NCBI GenBank assembly: GCA_039621445.1
Contig: CP154954.1
Span: 24,316,954-24,380,953 of the forward strand
Source of the DNA: Euglena gracilis
Taxonomy: Eukaryota; Euglenida; Euglenophyceae; Euglenales
Direction of reading: 5' to 3'
DNA: 64,000 bases
Below the pieces are notes generated by a model that saw only the letters and a program-made list of their open reading frames with translations, had not been told where the DNA came from and made no database searches. Made by a program: the position numbers and the translations under genes. This document shows, piece by piece, positions 29,935-42,550 of the stretch (the first letter of the stretch is position 1; every line of letters begins with the position of its first letter).

Positions 29935-31689
29935 GTGTTCTGACCGGCGCCCATGCAGCCGCGGTAGCCTGTGCCACCCTATCCCTCCCCCTTGCCCACC
30001 CCCTGAGCCGTGCTGGGGCCCACACTGGCCGCTGCAGGGAACTCCCGCTGCGTGGTGTTGGCTGGGGCGTAGCATAAGAAAATTTGACCCCACCCCCCGG
30101 GGTCCAGCCAGCCAGCAACCTTTTTCCAGCCCCTCCGCCCCTCAACGAGTTTATTTTTTTCCAGCCGCCCGCAGGGCCGCCCGCAGGGCAGGGCGGCTTG
30201 ATGGTAACAAATTTTTCGCTTTCGGGGTTCAAAAATGGGCCAAAATGGGTCAAAAATGGGCGAAAGTTGGTCGAGGGTCGGAAAAGGGCTGGTCAGGGCG
30301 AATTTCGGGTAAAAAAAAATCGATTTTTTGACCCCCATGCATAATTGCATGTTTTGCATAATTGGCAGTTTTTTTGGACAATTTTGCTGTTTCGATTTTT
30401 TTTTTTGGTACCCGGTTCGACCCTGGTTTGGGCCCAGCTCCAGGGACCCCTGAGGGGGGGGGGTCAGGCAGCAACCTTTTTCAGCCAGCCCAAATTTTCC
30501 AGCTCTAGCTGGAACGCGGGGGGGGGCTCTAGCTGGAACGCGGGGGGGGGTTAAAAATGCCCTGGTGTTGGGCATGGCCTATTGCCCTGGGACAACATCG
30601 GTTGCGGTGCAAATCTTCTGCCTGCCCCGTTGCTGGCTCCCCGAACACAGTGCTTCCTCTGTGGCACCTTTTTATCCCTTTGACCCGTCCCCAACACCAC
30701 AGTAGTGTGCAGCGTTGTGCCGCAGGCTGGTGGGTGCCATGAGTAGACAGGGGGTAGGGCATTTTCGAACCCCCCCCCGCCGGAGGATCGGGGTTTGGGG
30801 TGGATAGTGCTAGAGCATGCCCTCCGGTGCCGAAGGTGTCGGGGCCCGAAAATTGCCATTTTTTATGGGAAAATTGGCTTTGTTGGCAGGCGCAGGGGCC
30901 CAAACCGCCCCCCCCCCCCCGGGTGTCTGCCTGCTGTGGGCCGGCCCCCTGGGCTGGTAAAAAGAAGCCGGATTGTGCGACCGCCCCTCCCGCCTCCATC
31001 CGTGTGGCCCCAGCCCCCGTTTCCCTCCCCCGCTGCCTCCCCTGCCCCGAGCCCTCCCAACCCTCTCCCTCTCCCACTCCACACTGTTGCCCCCATCAGC
31101 AGTCCTGAAGGCCTCACTGGCCACACTCTGCCCTTCCCCCACAGCAACGTTCCGGCCTGCGCTATGTGTGCGCGCCATGGGCGTCTTTTTTTGTGCACGA
31201 GACGCTGGTCGGTGGGCCCCAAAGGTCCAAGGGCAGATTTCTGGGGAATGTATGGTGCGCATAGTGTATGGTGAGTGTATGGTGTATGGTGCGCAAAAAC
31301 CGCTTGACACTGCACTGACTTTTTGATTTATGATTTTTTTCCCTCGGCGATGTCTGCACCACCTCCCTGCGTTGTCGCGCGTCAAAGCGGCTTGGCAGAG
31401 GTTCACTCCGGTCACGTGGGCTGCCTGTGGCAACGTTTTCCCGCCCCCTCCCCCCCGGGCGACGCAGGCTGCCGGCCACCCCCGGCGGCGGCCATGGTTG
31501 GGCCCCGGCGGTGAGGTGGCGCCGGCTTGCCTCCCTGCCCGTGCCAGCCACCGCAACCCGGACCCCGAGTTCCCGCACAGGCAGGCCCGGCCGCCATTCT
31601 GAGACTCGCCCCTCCCCCTGGGAGGTCAGGCTTCGGCTGCTCGCCGCCACAGTACTGTCCTGGAGCCTGCTGGAGGTCCCCCTCCCCCT

Positions 31690-31721
31690 CCCACCCCCCT
31701 GCCCTCCCCCCAGGCCTCCAC
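31690..31721 (+). promoter_or_regulatory. Probable trans-splice acceptor of gene A
   Basis: Pyrimidine tract CCTGCCCTCCCCCCAG (AG at 31712-31713) followed by 8 nt and the ATG at 31722. It parallels the starts at 10469 and 50896. Confidence 0.5.
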
Positions 31722-31854
31722 ATGGGCTGTGCCTCCTCATGCGTCCCTCACGCCGCCGTCGGGGCCAACCCCCTCGCTGGGGCCGGGCGGGGGCTGGCGG
31801 ACCCCCAGCCACTCATCCTGCTGGTCCGGAGGGGCGAGGGGGGCAGCGGGAAGG
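31722..31854 (+). CDS. Gene A exon 1
   Basis: It encodes [20 protein letters not shown], an AGRGLADP linker, then QPLILLVRRGEGGSGK. The end is set by loss of similarity to gene B after Lys. The following sequence (ggactggatcatgg) has no GT. The frame remains open for some 30 more codons. Confidence 0.7.
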
Positions 31855-33684
31855 GACTGGATCATGGCCGGAGCCGGATGCACTGGTGGTGGTGTGCTGG
31901 CAGGCTGGCCCCCCCAGAGCATATCTGTATGTTCCGTCCTGGCTCCCTGTGAAAAAGGAGGCCCCCACCCCCGTTTTTATCTCTGGATTAGAGTTTATTT
32001 TGGATGTTGGTGGTGATTTGGGGATGTGCCCTGTCTCCCCCGCCCCCAGGGGGATCGGTCCAAGTGTGCAACCCTTGGAGGGGGGTTTCCTCTATTTTTA
32101 CAATTATTTTTTTTTTAATTTTTGACCCCCAAAGTGGCCCCAGTGTCCAGCGTGCGTTTGAGGTTGGTGGTGGGTGAAAAATAGAAAACCCCTCTACGCC
32201 CGTTTCCCAGTGTGGCCCAGGTCCCTTGCAACAACACTGTAGAAACGTACCCCCAGGCTCGGTTCGGTTTCGTGGTGAAGCAGCCTGTGATGAAGCTCCG
32301 CCTTGCTACGTTTGACCGGCTCGAGGAGGTGGAAGAGCCCTCCCCAAGCCAGGCATCTGCGGCTGTGATGCAAGTTCGTTCAGTGTCGTGTTACCGAACA
32401 GGCATGCACTGTTCCCATGTGCATGTTGGCGTTTTTGCTGTGTGTTTTTTCTTCTGTTGAGTGTGTATGTGCAAATTTGCGTGTATATACATGTGTACGT
32501 ACACATATGTGCATATATGTGTACTTACACACTGTGCGCGTGTCTGTGTCTGTGTGTGCGTGTGTGCGCGCACGCACCCACCCACCCACCCACCCACCCA
32601 CCCACCCACCCACCCACACACAGGCACACATGCGCGCGTTGTGTGCGTTGTGGTTGGTGCAGGGTGTGGCCACCTGTTGTCTGCCTCTATCAACCTCCGC
32701 ACGCTGTTCATTGAGGCAGAAGCTGCCAGCCCTGCTGGGCTACGAGCTCCCAGGCCCCACCCACAGGTGCAGGCACTCACGTTCTACGTCCCGGGGCTGG
32801 GTGCTCCCCGCGTTAATGGTCCCGCTTCTCAGCCCCCTGGTGTCCTCAAGGTTGTTGCCTTGAGCTCTGCTGCTCCAGAACGCGCTCTGGGCCAATGTCT
32901 TTGCCTGTGTTTGCCATGGACAAATGTGATTGAAAAATGAAGGAAATGGGTGAAAAACAGATCAGCCAGGTTTACACCGCAGGGGATGTTACCCAAATCT
33001 TCTCAATGTGTGTTTGGGCAGAATTTTGAAAGCATGCCCTCACAAATAGTTTGAATGAATGCACAGTGAAACATATTAAAGAATTTTCAACAGAGAGTTC
33101 GTTCAGTAAAAGAATTTTTTTTCTGCCGGGAGATTGCTGAGACCCAATTGCGTATCGATATTTTGCCCTGCAATATTCTTCGTTACACTGAAATGCAATG
33201 CTCAAATTTAATTCCACCATGGTTTTGACGAATCATGAAATTTTTTTTGTGATATGACAGAGGATTTATTTTTCTTTGTTTTTTTGTGGGCTTCATGCTT
33301 ATTTCTTGAACATCGTTTTTGGTCGTCCCTTCTTTTTGCAGTCAAATTGATGCCAATGAGGCCACATCCGGGGTCTTTCGGGCGTGGCAAGCCCAACAGC
33401 CGTCGGTCTGCAAGAGTTGCATGAACAGCCTTTCAAGGGCGCTGAAGGCTGGGCCCCTCCCTGCCGCAGCTTTGACAGCTTGTGGACGGCTGTTTTTTTT
33501 TTTGCCCCAATTTCATGGGATGAGGGTTCCCCCCCCCCATTTCCTCAGAGCAGAGCCCACTCCCCCCGCCGCGCCGCGCCTGCCTGACAGGTGGGCGGAG
33601 CCCCGGCCCCCCCACAGCCTCAGCCGCGTCGCCCGCGTCCTTCCCCCAGAGGGAGCCGCCTCGCCGCGGCTGTACGGCATCTGA
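31722..33684 (+). CDS. Gene A: MGCASSCV protein, paralogue of gene B (overall span)
   Basis: It starts MGCASSCV: Gly2 followed by Cys3 and Cys7 is a good N-myristoylation plus palmitoylation signal, so membrane anchoring is likely. Shared with gene B are PLAGAG, QPLILLV, RRGEG/QRGEG, the FDRLE.VEE motif, INLR.LF and WAEPRPP..SRVAR. Exons visible: 31722-31854 or beyond; 32221-32377; 32663-32850; 33342-33492 (weaker); 33549-33684. Function and family unknown. The exon 1 donor is not GT where the paralogues diverge (after Lys), and no intron model keeping frame was found. Confidence 0.65.
32221..32377 (+). CDS. Gene A exon 2
   Basis: It follows GTGGCCCAG (a second acceptor, CCCCCAG at 32253-32259, is where similarity to gene B begins). 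It encodes RFGFVVKQPVMKLRLA then TFDRLEEVEEPSPSQASAA. Gene B has [20 protein letters not shown] and [15 protein letters not shown]. Donor GTTC|GTTCAG leaves phase 1, matching 32663. Confidence 0.7.
32463..32630. repeat. GT/TATG tract and (CCCA)n repeat in gene A intron
   Basis: Mixed TGTGTGTATG sequence runs into eleven or so CCCA/ACCC units at 32577-32620, within the intron 32378-32662. Confidence 0.9.
32663..32850 (+). CDS. Gene A exon 3
   Basis: It follows GTTGGTGCAG and encodes CGHLLSASINLRTLFIEAEA, then QALTFYVPGLGAPR, then PPGVLK, with donor AAG|GTTGTT in phase 0. Gene B has [16 protein letters not shown] and [13 protein letters not shown] at the matching place. Confidence 0.65.
33549..33684 (+). 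CDS. Gene A terminal exon
   Basis: It follows TTTCCTCAG in phase 2. It encodes AEPTPPAAPRLPDR, WAEPRPPHSLSRVAR and VLPPEGAASPRLYGI, then TGA. Gene B ends [31 protein letters not shown] and a different tail. A short upstream exon (33342-33492; ATSGVFRAWQAQQPSVCKSC) may precede it. Confidence 0.65.
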
Positions 33685-33699
33685 CGATTGTGGTGCTGG

Positions 33700-36040
33700 T
33701 GGCCCGCCGACCCACATGGCTCTTTTCTCCCCTCGCTCAGTATTTTTTGGCCCCCCGGTTTCCAAGCTTTCACTGTGAGGGTGTTTCCCGGAAAGCTTTT
33801 GGCCTTTGCTCTTCGAGTCACTTGGCAGAGTGCCATATGGACCGCACACCCCCACGCCCCCCCCCCCCCTGGCTCTTGTGACACTCTTGTGACACACTTT
33901 GGGTGGAGAGAGACACAGTCCTCCCATCGCCCTGACCGCCGATCGACAAACCTTCCCCCCCTCTGTTACCTCCAACCCCTGGGTCCCCGACAACTCTGCC
34001 GACACCCCCATCGCAAATCCGTCTGTCGTGGTGTGACATTTTCTGCGAGGGTTGGATGGATTCAGGAGCTCCCACCCTACACCAAGCTCCCAGCAGGCTT
34101 TGAACTCCAACGTTTTGGTCTTTTGGTCCCGCCCCCCCCCCCCCTTTGGGACGTGCGCCATTTTCTGACATTGAGACCCAAGAGCAGACCCAATTTCGAT
34201 GTTTTCAGCTGCACCGTTTTCCAAAAAGTTGAAATTCACGGGTTTCAACACCAAGAGATGCAAAGGTTCCAAAGAATAAGCTAAAATGTCTGCGGACAGT
34301 CCCACGTTTTTGTATTAATCGCTGTGGCCGGATGGTGCTCTTCATGCCGATTGAAGCCTTTGCCTTCTTGTTGATTTGACATTCTCCATGGCATAAGTAC
34401 GTGAAGAATTGTGCACTGAGTCATAGGGAACATCCGGCATTGGAAGCTGGCCTCTGCTCAAGGAACCCCACCTGGGGACAGGCTGGGCGGCAACTGGTCC
34501 ACAATCCCCAGGGGGTCTCCCAGCAGCCTTGGTGGACGGGGAAGTCCACCAGCTTCCCAGTGAACGGTGTGAAGTGCTGGAAAGTTTTCTGACACTGACC
34601 CCGAAAACCTGACAACAATCCATTTGTTTGGCACTGGTGAAGGACCCCCCGAGGGGGGGTCAGCTTGTGGCTTTCCGGCTGCAGCCAGTTGTGTTTGCTA
34701 AGCAACAGCCTGAATGGAATGTGCAAGGCTTCGGGGGGGGGGGGGTTGAACGTGCTCCCCGCTGCAAACCTTGAAAAGAAACCGGGGGGACACCCCTGCC
34801 CCAGCTCCATGCTTACACCCCAGAGTCCAGTATTAAAAGTGCTGGTTCTTTTCATCCTTTTTTTGAATTTTCTGTGGCTTTTCACGTCATTCCATTTGTC
34901 TGAAATGATCTCTGGATCATAACGTTTTTCCCCCAACTGAAAACCCCCTTTGTAAAACACCGGTGCCTCATACAAGTGGTGTGCCATATTGCGGGATATG
35001 TTATGTTAAGGGTTTCATCTTCCCTCCTGCTGATTTTTTTTTGTTGGCAAATGACCTTGTGTTGCTGTCACATTTTTCAGAAATATTCCACGCAATAACG
35101 TGACCAAACTTGAGGTCATTGAAGGTGATTGCTCTGTTAATTTAAGAATTTAGGGCTATCTTATTGTGATTGATCTGTCCCTGGGAATGTGATGTGATTT
35201 TTCCATGGTCCTTGGGGTATGTTTTGTATTGCAGAGTGTCTCAGATGGTGGTAGGGTTCTGCATCTGTTTGTCCAACCACTGTACCGCAGGCCACCCCAT
35301 GCAGACCCACACCACTTCCCCCGATATGAGTCATCCGTCCCCCAGCGCCTTGCAGCGACGCTTGCTGCCCCCCCACATGACCGATGGTCTGTGATTGGTG
35401 GGCAGGGGCCCTGCACCTGCACCAGGGCGTCGCGAAAGCCGAGTCCCCGATGGCTGGACCCCATCTCCCCAAGGGGCTCCAGCCATCCAGCAGCCTTTTC
35501 CATCCGTGCGTGGACGCTCTCCTCCCCCATGGACGATTTTTAATTGCCTGTTCAGCCGCCCCAAGCAGGCTTCTTTTTGGCAAGTGCTAATCCCCTCCCC
35601 CCACTTATACACAGGTTTTGTGTAGTGCTGAGTTCTTTACGTGTGTGATGGTGCCATGCTGCAGCAGATGTTTGAGGCGTGTGGCAGTCAAGGCGGCCCG
35701 GCCCGGCCCGGCCCTGCCCAGTCGGGGGCCTGGCGGTCCAGCCCGGCCCGACACGACCCGGCCAGCAGCCCAGGGGGGTTGAAAAACGCTCATTTCCGGC
35801 TCAAAAAACAGTGTTTTTTTTTCCGGCCCGGGAGGCCAAAAAAAGCATGGTTGTTTTGCCCCGGAAATGACCCAAAATCCATGGGTTTCGGGCCAAAAAT
35901 GGGGGGCTGGGTGGGGGGGGGGGGTTCGGAAAAGCCCATTTTCGGCTTGAAATCAGTTTTTCCGAGTCCGCGAGACCAAAAAAAAACATGGTTTGGGGCG
36001 AAAGAATCTTTTTTTCAAATTTTTAGACTGTTTTGACCCG
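33700..36040. other. No convincing gene
   Basis: ORFs of 60-190 codons occur on both strands without supporting splice sites or motifs. A long minus frame (34987 to 34421) is not exon-like. CCCGG-type repeats lie at about 35700-35765. Confidence 0.4.
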
Positions 36041-36800
36041 ATTTTTTTTTGAAATGGCCTGAAAACAGAGTCAGCAGGCTAAAACAGTACAGATTTGGAG
36101 CGAAATGGGTTTGAAATGACCATGACTCGGTCTAGCCGTGGAGTTATGAGGAAAACAAAATACTGTTAGGTAGCTTCAATTTAATTCTCTGGACGCCTTG
36201 ATTTCCAAGATATTTTGGAAACATGGATTTTTTTTGGCGCCGAAAAAGCCGAAAACAGCAGAGTCGGAAGCCTGCAGCACTATTTTTGGGCCGTAAACGG
36301 TCATAACTAGGGCCAGCTGTGGAGTTACGAGGAGATTACAATGCCATCAGATAGGCAGGGTGTTCCAAGGGCTTCAATTTAGGTCTCCAGACATTTCCTT
36401 TGATTTTGCTTCATTTGTTGAAATATTTTGGAAAAATCGTTTTTTTTTTACCGAAAAAAAATTACCCCAAAGCACCCAAAATGGGCGTTTTAGGCTTCAA
36501 AAGCACGTGGGAACATGGGCTAGGTGTGTCGGCAGCCAAAACGTCGAATGGGGGGTGATAGAGGGCCTCCAGGGGTGCATTTTGTCAGACTGCCATTTCC
36601 GGAATTTACGTGCGTTTTCTCGAGATATTTTCGAAAAATCAAATTTTTTGACCGAAGATCTCACCCCAGCGAAATGGCAGAGTCGGAAAGGGGGGCCAAT
36701 CCTGCTCAGTTTGGACCCCTTCACGGGTGAATAACTCGGGCCTGGCGGGGAATTGAGGTGATTCGGAAAACCTTAAATCCAGTCGCTCGCGAATGAAAAA
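36040..36800. repeat. Diverged tandem array, unit about 200 bp
   Basis: At least three degenerate units recur. Each has a CATGACT/CATAACT-GG-C motif, GTGGAGTTA-GAGGA, TTCAATTTA-TCT-GAC, then ATATTTTGGAAA and an A/T-rich GCCGAAAA segment (near 36110-36260, 36300-36470 and 36520-36700). There is no coding pattern. This could be the remnant of a satellite. Confidence 0.6.
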
Positions 36801-36837
36801 AATTCTGGGAATGGGGCCTGGGGCATGGTGATAATCT

Positions 36838-36975
36838 GCCAGTCCCCACCTGCCCATGGGGGGAGGGCAAGGGGGGGGGGTCTACCCCCCCCTTTTCCCC
36901 AGGGGTTGACTTCGCTCTAACCCATAAAGGGATACGAGCTCAGCGACCCCACCACCAACTACCCCCCCCCTTCCC
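36838..36975. repeat. Inverse copy of the 20575 repeat
   Basis: gcgaagt-type sequence cgctctaacccataaaggga followed by tacgagctcagcgacc is the reverse complement of the core at 20640-20685. G-run and C-run flanks are also present. Confidence 0.65.
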
Positions 36976-39900
36976 TTGGGCTGGCCAACCGAAGGATGAC
37001 CTACTAACCCCTCGGCGAAGAAAATAGAATGCGTCTGGGGAAGTTTGGTGGCTGCAACCCCCCAAACTGGTTTGGGAAATTTTTGGTTCCCATCCCAAGC
37101 ATCATTGAAATCGAAGTCGTCTTGTCAGGGTATTTTTGGGTAGTTTTTGGGTATTTTTGGGGGGGTCGGATGTTCACCAACAATTCCTTGACCTATTAGC
37201 CTCCCTCTTCGGCCGAGCAAACCAGATCCAACCAGGGGTTTATAAGTGGTGGGGTTTATAGCAGCCCCCCCCCCCCGCCGCCAAAGGGATGCCCTGACCT
37301 GCACCTGGTGATGCGCCCATCCCTCTCATGCCCCATGGTGTGCAACGCCCCTCACGCGCCTCGTGGCCTGCTGCACGCTTGCTGCTCAACGCGGGCATGC
37401 ATGTGCTCTGTCTGCAAGAGAAACTGTTATTGTGCATTGAAAGATGCTCAATCACAGACCCGGTTGGCCCCTGGGATTCATGAAAGAGGATTCAAACGTG
37501 CTCTCCCCAAACGTCAAATATTCTGCCTTGATCAAGCACCGCCTGTACAGGCACCCTGCAAAAAAGGGATTGGGGTATCAGAGTTCGGAATAGGGATTCT
37601 CTACCTCAACCTTGGCTGAGTTTTCAACATTTGCCCCCCCCCCCCCCCCCATTAACCTCCCCACTACCCGGGCAGGCCCACGGTATTTGGCTGCAACACA
37701 TTCGTATGTCTGCGTGGGGAATATACATATACATATACATACACACCTGTATTTTTTCACAGAACATGTACATATATAATATGGCAAGGATATGTATGTG
37801 TACACATATGGCAGCATCACTCGACTTGGCCCCCCAGGGGGGGGGGCAAGCGGAGTGATGCTGCTGTAGAGTAATGTGCTAACGTACGTGAGCATTCTCA
37901 GGCTCCTTGAACACTGCAACATTTTGGAGGGGCTGAAATGTCATCCGATTACTTTGATTTTGATTTTGTTTGAGAACATATTTGAAGAACAACTCAAGAC
38001 AAACATCGTATGATACATGACAAGCCTTCTGATCTGATGTGTTTTTTTTCCCGCTGAGGCGAAAGTTACAAGGTTTTTCCAACCAGTTTTCTTACCACTC
38101 TGCGAGGCTTTTGCACACTTTCCTTGCTTTTTTTTTGCAAGTACTTCTTCTTCTCCCCCCTGGCCGAAGCTTTGCATGGCTTTTCCAGCTTGACTTGCGT
38201 GAATGGAGACTTAAATTGATTTTAGCTTAACTTGCATGATTTTTTTTTGAGATTGCGTGATGGCTGCCCAGTTGACACAGCATGTGATCCCTAATTGCAG
38301 TGCCTTTTGTCTTGTTCGATGTCTCCTTCTTTCACAGCGGATGTGCGCCCAGGTCTCTCCTTTCCAGGTTGTCAGATGATTACAGATGGACTTTCAAGTG
38401 AAACGAGAGCCCCCCTCCTGAATCACGTTGAGGAGAGGAGGCCTGTGACAGGTTTAGCCACCAGGACAAGATGCAAGGCACGTTGTGCCCTGCTTCTTCT
38501 CTGGGGTCTGTCTCCCTCCGCCTGAGCTGCATGTGGCTGCTGCCATCCTTCACCCCTGGGCACCCTGGCATCTCTGATCTTTAACCAATGTACACCGACA
38601 CACATACAGCAAGCCACATTTATTACTCACAGTCCCCAAGCCACAGAATTATATTTATCCCATCTGGAATATTTATGGCGAACAGAGGAAGAACAACGGG
38701 TGTATAACAATGCGGCACAGAAACCACAGAAACTGCAATAAGACACTCAAAAACTGCCAATCATGCAACAAAAATATTATTTGTCCCCCGAGTTGGCCCT
38801 GAACAGCCCATTTCGACCCATTTTTGCCCATTTTGGCTCTATTTCACACAAAAAGCAACAAATCCATCAGCGTCCAGCCGCCCTGTGGGCGGCTTGAACA
38901 ACTCAAACTCGTCGATGGGGGGGGGGCAGTTGTGCAGGAAGGGCAGCAGAGGGTGGAGGACCAAGGCCTGAAGTTGGCATGGCACCTGTGCCATATGTCA
39001 TGGCACCTCCCACTAAAGATTTTTTTGTTTTTTTTTCCGGCCCCGGGTCGGTTCTAGTTCCGGCCAGCCTCGTCCCTCCCCCCCCCATCAACAAACTCAT
39101 ATCTTGTGCATCCACGAAGGCCGACCTTGCGCTTTCTCATCGGACACAGCAAGTAGTTCCCCGTCCTGCTTGACCCTCCCATTGGCTCACAGCCCACAGA
39201 AACCTGAGCCAGGGTGCCCCACTTCCTTCACGCAAAGCTGGTCTTGCGTGTGCATTGCGCTTTTCGCGTGCCCCTCTGCGGCTTTGTACCGGGAGGGAGG
39301 GGCCCTTGTCCATGCCTCGCCGCCGTCATTGCCGCGGAGGGCGCTGCCTTCTCTCCCCCCGCCTCTCTCGCCCGTCTGCGGCAAAAGCTGCGGCTCCTGC
39401 ACCAGAGGCGGCGGTAGGGGCGTATTTATCCCTGGAAGAGCCTCTTTTGTCCTGACAGCGCTCTGTCTCCTCATCCGTGGTCCATGTTAAAGAACTTAGA
39501 CAGCCGTTTGGGCACTCAAGGTTTTTCTGCCGATTTGGGCGCAACTGCGCGCGAGGACACGACGCGTCCGCTTGCTGTCGTTTACTGGGGTTGAAACCCC
39601 TGTCGCCGGTGACCCCTTGCTTTTGGTTGTCTTGTCGGCAGCGGTCTCTCATGGTTGGCACCCCGGCAGACCGCGGCCAAGGGACACTTTTTAACCATGT
39701 CCGCGGCTTGTCCTTCTCGGGTTTGCAACACTGGCCAGCGACTTGAAAAATAAGAAAACGATGCCCTGCCGTGCTTGAAAGCCCGGCAGCCCGCCGCCGG
39801 AGGACGGCTGAAACAAGGTCTCTCACCCCCTCGGGTCGCGCGCAACAGGAACAGGCGAGCGTACTGGACCAGTTTCCCCTTGTGTGTGTCCCACCCCAAC

Positions 39901-42470
39901 CAGCCACCTTTGGGCCCTGAATCAACCCTGTGTGGTGGACGGTGTGTGTGCGCACATGCGTGCCATTGTGTGGTGAGCTGGGGCATGTTTTCCCTGGGAA
40001 GGGAGGTGGTTGCCCCAACGCAAGAGGTGTTGACGCGCACAAGTGCGCCCCCCGGACTGAGTTGAAGAAGGCTTTGCAGGCCCCGGTGAGAGGACCTCGG
40101 GGCCCGTGACCACCCCTTCCGATGCTGGGGCATTGGCGGAAGGGTCAGCCGTCACGACAAGAGCGCCAGCCACTGCTGGTGTGTCCGCGCGTGCAGCTGT
40201 GCCCGCCTCCACACCAGGTACTCCCGTCAGAGTCGTCGCAAGCGTCGCCATCACGGGCTGCCGATCAGTAAGTTAGGCCTTCCAACTCCGGTGACAGGGG
40301 AGGGCGGAGGGGGGCAATCGCAAGCGAGTGAGGCGGTGGGATGACGCGCAAGGCGGAAGGTGGAACGCGCGCATGTGCGCACGCACCAGCCACACAAGTG
40401 CACCCAGGGGGGAAATCAGACCTGGGACTGGGGAGGGGCAAGTTCGGGCGCATGTGCGCGCCAATGCAACACCCTCTACCCCTGAAAGAAACACACCCGG
40501 CGTCTCGGCCACCCACACCACCACCTCCAGCGCCCCGTCCGGGGAGTTTACAGGCTCCATTCGCTTCTCATGCCCGTCCGAAGCACCCAAGTCGGTGACT
40601 GCGGCTATGGCTTTAGGTCCTCATGGATGAGTTATGGGCCGTGCTAAGCTAGCACAATGTCACACACGTGCCGGGGGACACACTCCGCCCTGCTAGCCGC
40701 CAACCCAAGACCGCTGGAATCCGACTCCTCCTGCCGAGGGGAGAGGGGGCTAGGGGTTGTCCCTGTTGGACATCTTTTTCCCTGAGAATCAAAAATTCAA
40801 AAAATTTCAAATTTGCCATCTCATCGATGGCAGATGTGAAATCATGCGAAGATGCAAAATCGAAGATTGAGAGCCTCTCACCTTTATTGGGTAAAAATGG
40901 ACCGGACAAATTTCTTTTGCACTGTGAGGAGGCTGTTTCCAAGTAGCAATGCCAGTTGGATCTCGGTCAATTTAACCCCGCAGAAAGAGAGGTGCGGACA
41001 GGGGAAACGAGATGCAAAATTTTGAGGAGGTGTCACTGCTTGTCTTTTGCAAAAAAACCCAAATACCATGTGGTTTCACAAAGGTTCTCAAAGGCTTTTT
41101 CGTGACGTCGGAAATTCCTACTGGGACTCTCTGAGACCGAACTCATTTGGCAGGCACCCCTGGGGTATTCTGTCTGTGCCGAGATGTTCTGCCAATCAGT
41201 GTCTATTCATCGCATCTCTCGGTTTCCAAAACCATGCTTGTTTTCAAATGCCGGAAGTTGCATCATTCCCAAGGAACAAGCAATGGGTGCTGTTCACCTG
41301 CCGCCCTGGAGACAGCTGCAGGCATCTTCAGGGACCCTGAGGGTCGGGACACCTTGCTTGCCAAGTGTTGTGATGTGTGTGCGTTGGCAGGGGTCTCAAA
41401 TAGGGCCAGCCCTGATGAAGCGGCCTGCAGGACGTATCACCGCTCTGTCTCGGCTTTCGGCCCAGGCCACAGGGTCCTGAAACAAGCCCACATTCGCGCG
41501 CAAGTGTGCACGAAGTGCTCACGTCCACGGGCGCAACACAGCATATGATAAAGACACAAGTTCTGAGCTGCTAGTGTTGGAGACCTCGAGCAAAGAGAGA
41601 CACACACCCAGCACCAAACCGCGCGCACTGTTCCGCAGTTTTTCAGCGGCCGATGTGTAATACTGCAGAAGCTGGGGGTAGAAATTTGAGTTGCCTGCAT
41701 GACAATGTTGCTCAGTTGCTGCTTCTGGGGACTCCACTGAGGCGTGTACCTACGCTTGAACAGTAGGATCGCGCGCTGCGCCCAATCTTACTGACCAAGC
41801 GTGCGCAAATGCGCCTGATTTTGAGGTCAGATGGGGTGCCCTTGCGCGCGAGGGACTGTCCCATCGTGCGCAAGTGCGCGGGATCGTGTCCTGTGCTCTG
41901 TGCAGGCTGTTCCTGCTGCTGGTGTGAAACACTGCCAGTTCCGGAACCGCGGACAACTTCGGATTTTCGGCAAAAACCCCTTAAGTGCCTATACGGCCGT
42001 CTAAGAAGAAAGGCCTGGCCCGCGTTGTCTGCCCACCTTTTTTCGACGTTTTTTTCCTGGAAAAAGTCACGGGTTCATTTGAACTTTTGCTCCAAAGTTT
42101 CCCGGGAAAATTTCTGGGTTGGTTTCCGCCTCGATTAAAACGGCCCCGTTGACCCCTATTTGTGCACTTTAGGCGTTTTGCTGGATCAGGGATTATTGGC
42201 CCTTTTGTGTCGATTCCGCTGTTGTCTAAATTTTTCCCCGAGAGTTTTCTTATTTTTGGTGCCAGCCGAAGTCGACTGCTACCCCCAGCAGTGACTGTTT
42301 CCAAAACTTTGTGTTTGTCCCCGAAAAGGCCCGATATTTCCAGAACAGCGGTTGCCTGGCTAAATGCCTGCAAAACCCGTAAACAACGTTTTTCTGAGTT
42401 GGTTTTTTGAGCCCCTTTCGCAACAGTGAGACCCCTTGCTTCTACTGGGCAGAGTGTGAGTGCATAACTT
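36976..42470. other. No confident gene; weak ORFs and TGCGC-rich DNA
   Basis: A 39.2-41.9 kb segment is richer in CG and carries many GTGCGCAxGTGCGC-like palindromes (about 39945, 40040, 40368, 40448, 41500, 41805, 41868). Possible coding bits are a short ORF MADVKSCEDAKSKIESLSPL ending at TAG 40944-40946, and CRFGRNCARGHDASAC near 39531-39578, which faintly resembles a CCCH zinc knuckle. Neither is confirmed. Confidence 0.35.
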
Positions 42471-42482
42471 TCAAAAAGAAGT

Positions 42483-42550
42483 TTCACGGGAAACCGTGAA
42501 GTCAATGATGTTGACCATGAACATGATGATGTTCATGGTTTCACGTAAAC
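42483..42550. repeat. Hairpin repeat cluster (TTCACGG-GAAA-CCGTGAA)
   Basis: TTCACGGGAAACCGTGAA at 42483-42500 and the longer hairpin ACCATGAACAT-GATG-ATGTTCATGGT at 42514-42539, followed by TTTCACGTAAACG. The first type recurs near 43169, 45195, 45381, 45516, 45549 and 45578. Confidence 0.8.

Noticed and set aside
31880-32215. Nonconventional intron in gene A with CACTGG/CCAGTG ends
   Set aside because: At the standard offsets it is 336 nt and does not bring the two exon frames together.
39531-39578. CCCH or retroviral-type zinc knuckle (CRFGRNCARGHDASAC)
   Set aside because: Spacing is not canonical and no polymerase, integrase or gag context was found nearby.
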